This document shows positions 6,618-11,430 of a stretch of 11,430 bases of DNA, in pieces. The position numbers and the translations under genes are program-made. Each line of letters begins with the position of its first letter. Position 1 is the first letter of the stretch. The notes under the pieces are model-generated. The model did not search any database and had not been told where the DNA came from. It was given only the letters and a program-made list of their open reading frames with translations. The stretch is from Prosthecobacter debontii (GTDB taxonomy: Bacteria; Verrucomicrobiota; Verrucomicrobiia; Verrucomicrobiales; Akkermansiaceae), in contig CAMCXJ010000062.1 of NCBI GenBank assembly GCA_945883455.1, positions 1 through 11,430 of the forward strand. The letters are read 5' to 3'.

Positions 6618-8405
6618 ATGAAAAGCCTACATACCCTCCTTTTCCTCACGGTATGCATGGCACCGCTGCACGCTGCGGAAATCCCGACCCATCCGCGCCT
6701 GCTGGTGACCGAGAGCGATTGGGGAAAACTGCCCGCCCGCATGGCGGCGCAACCGGAGGTCGCCGCGGTGATCAAGGCCTGCATCTACCGGGCGGATCAA
6801 ACACTGGATGCGGGTACGCTTTCATACGAACTCACGGGCCGCCGCATGCTTTCCGTTTCCCGCAATGCGGTGGAGCGTGTCCTCGATCTCTCCACCGCAT
6901 GGAAAGTGACCGGCGACCGCCGCTATCTCGAACGGTGCCGAAGGGAAATGCTTTCCCTATGCTCGTTCAAGGATTGGCACCCGGAGCATCACCTCGACAC
7001 CGCCGAGATGCAGGCCGCCGTAGCCATCGGATACGACTGGCTCCACGCGGATCTCAGTGAGGCCGACCGCAAAACGATCTCCGCCGCACTGTTAGAAAAA
7101 GGGCTGAAGGCCACCTTCGCCGAAAAGAGGGTGTTAGGCAGGGACAACAACTGGAACCAGGTCTGCAACGGCGGCATGGTGCTTTCCGCTGTCGCACTTC
7201 TCGACATTGCGCCGAAGCTGGCTCTCTCGGCTCTAGATGAAGCGCGCGCCCACATCCCCATCGGGCTGGAGGCCGGCTATCCGCCCGATGGAGCCTACTC
7301 CGAGGGCGCGGGATACTGGGGTTATGGCACGATCTACTCGAGCCTTACCGCTGAAGCGCTGCGCACCGCACAGCTGCCCGGCGCGGGCATCACCGAGCAT
7401 CCCGGATTTCTGGAAAGCGGATCCTTCGTAGCGCTGGCCTACGGCAACTCCGGCCTGATGTTCAACTACGGGGATAACCGGGAAAGCAGGCGGAGCGCCA
7501 CCGCCGCGATCGCGTGGATGAGCCGGCAAAACCGTAGCGCCGCCATCTGGAGTATTTTCGGAAAGGGCTACCTTGAAATCGATCCCAACCGCGCCGAGAG
7601 CTTCCTCGCGCTTGCCGCCTTCTGGATTCCTGATCCGAAAGACATGAAGGGCGCGGGCTTGCCGCTTCATTTTGTGGGAACCGGAAAAAGTCCCATCGCG
7701 ATGCACCGCACGGGCTTCGCAAAAAAGGATCTGTTCCTCGGTATAAAGGCGGGCAAGGCCAAAGTGAACCACGGCCACATGGACGCCGGCTCCTTTGTCC
7801 TCGATTTCATGGGACAGCGCTGGGTTTCCGATCTCGGCCATCAGGAATACCACTCGCTGGAAAAGACCGGCATGAACCTTTTCTCAATGACCCGGGACAG
7901 CCCGAGATGGACCGTGTTCCGCCTGAACCAAACCTCACACAACACCCTCACATACAATAGCCAGCCGCACGACATCTACGGGGCGGCGAGAATCATATCC
8001 TCCAGCGGACCGCCCGTTAACGAGACCCTTCTGGACATAGCCGCACCGCTCGGACTGCCTAAAGGCGCCGGCGCGACGCGGAGTTTTGTCATCGAGGGCG
8101 AGTTCACCGTTATCGTCACTGACACTCTCAAGGGTTTGAAACCCGGCGATACGATCGACTGGCACATGATGACCCGCGCCAAAGTCATGGAATCAGGCAA
8201 AGGCTTTTCGCTTTCGCTCGGCGGCGAGAGACTCATGCTGGAAATCGCATCTCCCCAGGAATGCAACCGTTCCGCCCGCGCCGCCGATCCGCCTCCATCC
8301 CATTTCGACAAGCGGAACCCGGGGTTCACAAGGATCAACCTTAATGTGCAGGCAGGCGCAGATGGCGAGTGCCGCATCAGGGCGGTTTTCCAACCGGCGG
8401 ATTAG
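6618..8405 (+). CDS. Secreted heparinase II/III-like polysaccharide lyase family protein
   Basis: 595 residues starting with a signal peptide (hydrophobic core 6-16, probable cleavage near Ala19-Ala20). The N-terminal half is an alpha-helical toroid region with N-N-W-N-Q-V-C-N-G-G at 177-186 and D-G-A-Y-S-E-G-A-G-Y-W-G-Y-G-T at 224-238, supplying candidate catalytic Asn and Tyr (Tyr233 or Tyr236). The beta-sandwich half has N-H-G-H-M-D-A-G-S-F at 384-393, W-V-S-D-L-G-H at 402-408 and S-H-N-T-L at 440-444. His387, Asp389 and His441 occupy the spacing expected of the catalytic/metal cluster in heparinase II. Such enzymes cleave uronic-acid polysaccharides by beta-elimination; the substrate (glycosaminoglycan, alginate or another) is not predictable. 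There are no SusC/D, sulfatase or other CAZyme neighbours in the window. It is divergent from the TPR gene, and no Shine-Dalgarno is seen before the ATG at 6618. Confidence 0.88.
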   Translation: MKSLHTLLFLTVCMAPLHAAEIPTHPRLLVTESDWGKLPARMAAQPEVAAVIKACIYRADQTLDAGTLSYELTGRRMLSVSRNAVERVLDLSTAWKVTGDRRYLERCRREMLSLCSFKDWHPEHHLDTAEMQAAVAIGYDWLHADLSEADRKTISAALLEKGLKATFAEKRVLGRDNNWNQVCNGGMVLSAVALLDIAPKLALSALDEARAHIPIGLEAGYPPDGAYSEGAGYWGYGTIYSSLTAEALRTAQLPGAGITEHPGFLESGSFVALAYGNSGLMFNYGDNRESRRSATAAIAWMSRQNRSAAIWSIFGKGYLEIDPNRAESFLALAAFWIPDPKDMKGAGLPLHFVGTGKSPIAMHRTGFAKKDLFLGIKAGKAKVNHGHMDAGSFVLDFMGQRWVSDLGHQEYHSLEKTGMNLFSMTRDSPRWTVFRLNQTSHNTLTYNSQPHDIYGAARIISSSGPPVNETLLDIAAPLGLPKGAGATRSFVIEGEFTVIVTDTLKGLKPGDTIDWHMMTRAKVMESGKGFSLSLGGERLMLEIASPQECNRSARAADPPPSHFDKRNPGFTRINLNVQAGADGECRIRAVFQPAD

Positions 8406-8531
8406 GGCACGACAACGCAGGGCGGCGAATGCTCGCGGGAAATAAAATTTGGTTCTTGCTAAATGTAAAATTCGGGGATGCATTTAACGTCCGAACAGAT
8501 TAAAGATAGTTTGCTCGCTTTTTGTTTGGTC

Positions 8532-8578
8532 CGTGACGCCAGGATCGGAGGAATTGATTTAGGAAAATTGGCGTCATG
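8532..8578 (+). promoter_or_regulatory. Leader hairpin upstream of the RRM gene
   Basis: TGACGCCA (8534-8541) and TGGCGTCA (8569-8576) are perfect inverted repeats. The stem extends by a G-U and a C-G pair to 10 bp (8532-8541 with 8569-8578), enclosing a 27-nt loop. The loop contains the only strong Shine-Dalgarno-like GGAGG nearby (8547-8551) and an AGGA (8561-8564). The 3' side of the stem includes an ATG-AAA-TAG mini-frame (8576-8584), ending 5 bases before the RRM gene's ATG at 8590. This arrangement could control translation, but that is inference. Confidence 0.5.
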
Positions 8579-8589
8579 AAATAGAACAA

Positions 8590-9048
8590 ATGGACATTTA
8601 TGTGGGCAATCTGCCCTACACAGCAACTGAAGGAGACGTCTCTGACCTCTTCGCCGCATACGGCCCCGTCGAACGGGTCAAAATCATCACCGATCGTGAT
8701 TCCGGACAATCCAAAGGATTCGCATTCGTGACACTCGGCGACCAGTCCCAGCTCAATGCGGCCATCGAAGGTCTCAACGATCAGGATTATCAAGGCCGCG
8801 CGCTCCGCGTGAACGCCTCCGAACCCCGTGAAGCACGCCCAAGTGGCGGTGGTGGATACGGTGGCGGCGGTGGCGGCGGTGGTGGTGGCGGCGGCTACAA
8901 AGGCGGTGGCGGCGGTGGAAACCGTGGCGGCGGCGGTGGATACGGTGGCGGCGGCGGCGGTGGCGGCGGCTACAAAGGCGGCGGCGGCGGCGGTGGAAAC
9001 CGTGGCGGCGGCGGTGGCGGCGGTGGTCGCGACAGCGGACGCTGGTAA
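8590..9048 (+). CDS. RNA-binding protein: single RRM with glycine-rich tail
   Basis: 152 residues. Residues 3-76 form one RNA recognition motif with RNP2 I-Y-V-G-N-L (3-8) and RNP1 K-G-F-A-F-V-T-L (42-49), both carrying the aromatic residues that stack on RNA bases. Residues 86-146 are almost pure glycine interrupted by Tyr, Tyr-Lys and Asn-Arg, and the protein ends R-D-S-G-R-W. This layout is that of the cytoplasmic Gly-rich RNA-binding proteins of cyanobacteria, Bacteroidetes and relatives. Some cyanobacterial members are cold-induced and act as RNA chaperones; targets here are unknown. The ATG at 8590 is the natural start because the RRM begins at residue 3, but no Shine-Dalgarno stands at normal distance; the nearest strong one sits in the leader hairpin. 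A strong intrinsic terminator follows at 9086, so it is probably a monocistronic unit. Confidence 0.93.
   Translation: MDIYVGNLPYTATEGDVSDLFAAYGPVERVKIITDRDSGQSKGFAFVTLGDQSQLNAAIEGLNDQDYQGRALRVNASEPREARPSGGGGYGGGGGGGGGGGGYKGGGGGGNRGGGGGYGGGGGGGGGYKGGGGGGGNRGGGGGGGGRDSGRW
8857..9027 (+). repeat. Two imperfect in-frame repeats coding the Gly-rich tail
   Basis: The tail is two copies of one pattern: Tyr, Gly-run, Tyr-Lys, Gly-run, Asn-Arg, Gly-run, at 8857-8940 and 8941-9027. The Gly runs differ in length (12, 6, 5 versus 9, 7, 8). The DNA is made of GGT/GGC triplets, so slippage could add or drop glycines without breaking the frame. Confidence 0.85.
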
Positions 9049-9085
9049 CACCCCAACCCGGGCTCACGCCCGATGAAAAATCTAT

Positions 9086-9122
9086 CGCCCGGTTTCCGAC
9101 AAGGAGGCCGGGCGTTTTTTAT
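9086..9122 (+). terminator. Rho-independent terminator of the RRM gene
   Basis: A perfect 7-bp stem CGCCCGG (9086-9092) / CCGGGCG (9108-9114) is followed immediately by a T-rich run (9115-9122). It lies 37 bp after the RRM stop codon and would end that transcript. Confidence 0.92.
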
Positions 9123-9129
9123 TTCACTC

Positions 9130-9387
9130 TAAATACCGCAGTTGGGTAACAATTTTTCACCGCAGAGTCGCAGAGGTCGCAAAGGTCGCAAAGGAACGCA
9201 GAGCCTTGCATGTGGGAAGATAGAAAATTTGGGAAAACGATGGAACTGCTTGGTTCACCCAATGGGTGAAATGGAATTGCCTTGAAAAAATGCCCTGCGA
9301 TATCCCAAAACACAAACTCTTCTCAGCGTTCCCTCTGCGACCTCTGCGCCTCAGCGGTGAAAATCTTCGTTTGAACTGCGGATTTTA
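9130..9387. repeat. Long imperfect inverted repeat (MITE-like intergenic element)
   Basis: A left arm (about 9130-9203) and right arm (about 9320-9387, reversed) align over roughly 65-70 bases. Both contain CCGCAGTT, then TTTTCACCGC, then CGCAGAGGTCGCA, then GAACGC-GAG. The left arm also carries a tandem GGTCGCAAA duplication. The centre (9204-9319) is unrelated and includes a small hairpin TTCACCC-AAT-GGGTGAA. No transposase is encoded. Repeats with a CACCGCAGAG-type sequence recur in intergenic regions of many environmental bacteria, as I recall. The element fills the gap exactly between the RRM terminator and the stop codon of the DUF4250 gene. Confidence 0.75.
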
Positions 9388-9390
9388 GGT

Positions 9391-9579
9391 TCACCGGAAT
9401 TGGTTCTGCTCCGCGCGGTAATCGTATCCAGCCTCCCCCAGCTTCCGCCTCAAATCCTCCTCGGACAGATCATGGGTTTTCACCAGATCCTCCAGCGATT
9501 CCGAATGGTTCCGCAGTTCGGTATTTACCAAACCAACGAGTAGATGCGGATCCATGCACTTCCATTTTGTAAAATCCAT
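9391..9579 (-). CDS. DUF4250 domain protein
   Basis: A 62-residue cytoplasmic protein with no signal peptide. It matches the small DUF4250 family along its whole length: M-D-P-H-L-L near residue 9, V-N-T-E-L-R-N, L-E-D-L-V, and a C-terminal L-G-E-A-G-Y-D-Y...Q-N-Q-F-R. The function of the family is unknown. The frame stays open upstream to a TTG at 9645, but those extra residues do not look like the family. The ATG at 9579 gives the N-terminus M-D-F-T-K-W-x-x-M-D-P, which resembles gammaproteobacterial members. An internal ATG at 9555, preceded by GGAAG, is the alternative and would remove eight residues. The stop codon lies 3 bp from the right end of the inverted-repeat element. It follows the globin gene on the same strand, about 117 bp downstream. 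Confidence 0.82.
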   Translation of the reverse strand: MDFTKWKCMDPHLLVGLVNTELRNHSESLEDLVKTHDLSEEDLRRKLGEAGYDYRAEQNQFR

Positions 9580-9659
9580 ACGGCTATGCTGGGCATGCCG
9601 ATGGTTTTCCGCAAGCGACGAGCAGGCCGGAGGATAAAAAATCAACCGTCCGGCTCCAT

Positions 9660-9681
9660 GACCCGCCCGTTTGGACGGGTC
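9660..9681 (-). repeat. Small hairpin downstream of the globin gene
   Basis: GACCCG and CGGGTC form a 6-bp stem, followed by one mismatch, two more pairs and a 4-nt loop. It starts 15 bp after the globin stop on the minus strand. There is no T-run right after it (a TTTTTT comes about 15-20 bases later), so it is a weak candidate terminator or processing signal only. Confidence 0.4.
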
Positions 9682-9696
9682 AGCGGGAAGGTTCGC

Positions 9697-10086
9697 TCAT
9701 GATTCCTTTTGGTTCCGCATGAAATCCGCCACCTGGGCGAAGAGCTGATCGAGGAACAAGCGGGCGAAGGGCGGGATCTGGGTTTCGTCCATCGCCTCGC
9801 CCATGAGCTGGAGCCAGCGGTCGCGCTCCGCGATGCCGATGCGGAACGGCATGTGCCGCATCCGCAGGCGCGGGTGGCCGCGCTTTTCCATGTAGGCGTC
9901 GGAGGCACCGAGGCGGAAGAGCATGAAATCAGCCAGGCGCTCCTCGGAGCCTTCCCAATCATCGTCGGGATACATCGGGCCGATGAGATCGTCGTGGCGG
10001 ACGCGGCGGTAGAAGGCGGCGACCATGGCGCGGATGCCGGCTTCGCCGCAGGCTTTCATCACGTCGGCTTCGGTGGGGGTGATCAT
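9697..10086 (-). CDS. Group 2 truncated hemoglobin
   Basis: A 129-residue heme protein of the 2-on-2 globin type, the usual length for TrHbII. Visible landmarks are F-Y-R-R-V at 25-29 (Tyr26 as the B10 tyrosine), M-Y-P at 38-40, the conserved R-G-H-P-R-L-R-M-R-H-M-P-F at 69-81 with His78 as the proximal heme ligand, and Trp91 in R-D-R-W-L-Q-L-M at the G8 position typical of group 2. The usual G-G-P before the conserved Tyr is replaced by G-A-S. Family members bind oxygen or NO and help in oxygen or nitrosative stress; the role here is not shown. The ATG at 10086 gives a normal N-terminus. It lies 72 bp downstream of prfA on the same strand and may be cotranscribed with it; no terminator is seen between them. 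Confidence 0.93.
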   Translation of the reverse strand: MITPTEADVMKACGEAGIRAMVAAFYRRVRHDDLIGPMYPDDDWEGSEERLADFMLFRLGASDAYMEKRGHPRLRMRHMPFRIGIAERDRWLQLMGEAMDETQIPPFARLFLDQLFAQVADFMRNQKES

Positions 10087-10158
10087 ATTGGAGAGTCGTG
10101 CTTTCAGCCGGCTTGGTATGTATTGGAAAATTTCCGGTGACGGATGATCGCCGCCACG

Positions 10159-11232
10159 TTACATCCCTGCCTCCGCGAGGCGCTCGGCCATTTCGTGTTT
10201 CATCAGCTCGGCGGTGACTTCGGTGAGCTCGCCGGACATGATCGCGTCGAGGTTGTGGGAGGTGAAGCCGATGCGGTGGTCGGTGCAGCGGCTTTGCGGA
10301 AAATTGTAGGTACGGATCTTTTCCGAGCGGTCGCCCGAGCCGATCAGCGAGCGGCGGTTCTCCGAGTAGGCGGCTTGTTGCTCCTGAAGTTTCTTCTCGT
10401 AAAGGCGGGTGCGCATGATCTGCAAGGCCATTTCCCGGTTCTTGATCTGCGAGCGGCCATGCTCGCAGCGGACGTAGAGGCCGGTGGGAAGGTGGAAAAT
10501 CTGCACGGCGGAATCGGTCGTGTTCACGTGCTGCCCGCCCGCGCCGCCGGAGCGGCAGACCTCGATGCGGAGGTCGTTCGGATTCATATCTACATCGATC
10601 TCCTCCGCCTCCGGCAGGACGGCGACGGTGATCGTGGAGGTGTGGATGCGTCCTTGCGTCTCGGTGGCTGGAACACGCTGCACGCGGTGCACGCCGGACT
10701 CGTATTTCATGTGGCGGAAAACCTCGTCGCCGGTGATTTTCAGGATCACTTCCTTGAAGCCGCCGACCTCGGAGGGCGAGCTTTCGAGGTGCTCGGATTT
10801 CCAGCCTTTTGCGTCGGCGTAGCGCTGGTAGGCGCGCATCATCTCGCCCGCGAACAGCGAGGCCTCATCGCCGCCGGCCCCGGCGCGAATCTCGACCAGG
10901 GCGTCGCGGTCTTCGTTCGGGTCGGCGGGGAGCAAGGCGTATTGCATGTCCTCGCGAAGCTTTGCCACAGATTTTTCAAGCTCCGGGATTTCCTCGGCGG
11001 CCATCGCGGCAAATTCTTTGTCGTCCGCCTTTGCAAGCTCGCGGTTGTCCTCAAGCTGTGCCTCGGTGCTCCGCAGGGTTTCCCATAGATCCAGCGTCTG
11101 CTTCAGCTTGCGATGCTCGCGCAGGATCTCGGTGGCGCGTTTCGGATCGGAAAACAGGTCGGGATCGCCCACGGCCTCCTCGAGGGCAGCGAAGCGTTCC
11201 TTGCGTTTGGAAATGAGATGGGTGTAGTCCAT
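10159..11232 (-). CDS. prfA: Peptide chain release factor 1
   Basis: Recognises UAA and UAG in the ribosomal A site and triggers peptide release. The 357-residue length is standard. Key parts are G-A-G-G-D-E-A (117-123), the stop-codon-reading tripeptide P-A-T (188-190, typical of RF1 rather than the S-P-F of RF2), the catalytic G-G-Q (232-234) in S-G-G-A-G-G-Q-H-V-N-T-T-D-S-A-V, and the C-terminal Y-N-F-P-Q-S-R-x-T-D-H-R-I-G. The glutamine of GGQ is normally methylated by PrmC, which is not encoded in the window. The ATG at 11232 gives the usual N-terminus; no Shine-Dalgarno precedes it. About 11 bp upstream begins an imperfect foldback sequence. The globin gene follows downstream. Confidence 0.97.
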   Translation of the reverse strand: MDYTHLISKRKERFAALEEAVGDPDLFSDPKRATEILREHRKLKQTLDLWETLRSTEAQLEDNRELAKADDKEFAAMAAEEIPELEKSVAKLREDMQYALLPADPNEDRDALVEIRAGAGGDEASLFAGEMMRAYQRYADAKGWKSEHLESSPSEVGGFKEVILKITGDEVFRHMKYESGVHRVQRVPATETQGRIHTSTITVAVLPEAEEIDVDMNPNDLRIEVCRSGGAGGQHVNTTDSAVQIFHLPTGLYVRCEHGRSQIKNREMALQIMRTRLYEKKLQEQQAAYSENRRSLIGSGDRSEKIRTYNFPQSRCTDHRIGFTSHNLDAIMSGELTEVTAELMKHEMAERLAEAGM

Positions 11233-11242
11233 GAGGCTGCTG

Positions 11243-11430
11243 AAACTTTAAATTTTAAACCCTAAACATCAAGAAGAGGAAGAGCGGGCGGAGTCCTAGC
11301 CTTGAATCGGCAGGGTGTCCAATCTTCGCATCGGGATGATTTTATCCCTGACATGAAAAATCCGCCCGCTACCATCTGTATCAACCCAGTCCCTTCTTCC
11401 TTGAAGGTTGGATATTGAAATTTGAATTTT
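11243..11430. repeat. Imperfect foldback element upstream of prfA, running off the window
   Basis: AGCGGGCGGA (11283-11292) and TCCGCCCGCT (11361-11370) are perfect 10-bp inverted repeats. Outside them, the AT-rich left flank (11243-11282) resembles the reverse complement of the right end (11394-11430): both read AAA-x-TT-x-AAATTT..., then TCAAG and a purine tract, with about 70% identity by eye. Inside lies a hairpin GGGAT-GATTTT-ATCCC (11333-11348). AT-rich sequence is prone to chance similarity, so only the 10-bp arms are firm. Any prfA promoter would lie in or beyond this element. No gene is supported here. Confidence 0.5.

Noticed and set aside
8500..9051. 183-residue minus-strand frame rich in Ala and Thr
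   Set aside because: It is the antisense of the Gly-codon repeats of the RRM gene; low complexity explains its openness.
9160..9203. Short tandem units resembling a CRISPR array
   Set aside because: The units are 9 bases, adjacent without spacers, and part of one arm of an inverted repeat.
9119..9313. 64-residue minus-strand open frame with L-C-D-L-C-D-L-C-D
   Set aside because: It is produced by the tandem repeats in the inverted-repeat element, has no ribosome site and overlaps the terminator.
10144..11088. 314-residue plus-strand open frame opposite prfA
   Set aside because: Antisense shadow of a clear release factor gene; no recognisable motifs.
11354..11419. 21-codon plus-strand open frame starting ATG-AAA
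   Set aside because: Very short, overlaps the foldback arm, and has no ribosome site or recognisable product.

Overview
This is bacterial chromosomal DNA, fairly GC-rich and densely coded on both strands. Gene content is mostly housekeeping: aspartate kinase, tRNA-Tyr, a CstA-family carrier, release factor 1 and a group 2 truncated globin. It also holds secreted or envelope proteins and two repeat-like intergenic elements. Most start codons lack a clear Shine-Dalgarno sequence. That feature, together with the heparinase-like secreted protein, the Gly-rich RRM protein and the style of the intergenic inverted repeats, suggests the PVC group, perhaps Verrucomicrobiota. This assignment is an impression from memory, not a demonstrated placement.

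Layout. Positions 3-620 (+) are the 3' part of a nuclease-like (SNase) protein with a C-terminal helix-hairpin-helix. It is followed 59 bp later by lysC (680-1906, +). A convergent gene (1959-2861, -) encodes a secreted protein with a probable RlpA-like double-psi beta-barrel. The gap 2862-3226 holds a possible frameshifted gene remnant and the terminator of tRNA-Tyr (3227-3311, -). Then come cstA (3462-5258, +) and, abutting it tail to tail with no spacer, a TPR protein (5259-6590, -). Across only 27 bp, a secreted heparinase II/III-like protein diverges (6618-8405, +). An RRM protein with a glycine-rich tail (8590-9048, +) follows, with a leader hairpin and a strong intrinsic terminator. An inverted-repeat element (9130-9387) fills the space up to a convergent DUF4250 protein (9391-9579, -). 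A truncated hemoglobin (9697-10086, -) and prfA (10159-11232, -) are next, and an imperfect foldback (about 11243-11430) lies just upstream of prfA and runs to the window edge.

The genes do not form one pathway. I see no CRISPR array, phage, transposase, toxin-antitoxin pair, biosynthetic cluster or recognisable defence system. The parts most worth a second look are non-coding: the hairpin before the RRM gene, the two long inverted repeats, and the decayed stretch next to the tRNA. Among proteins, the secreted four-cysteine barrel-like protein is the least understood.
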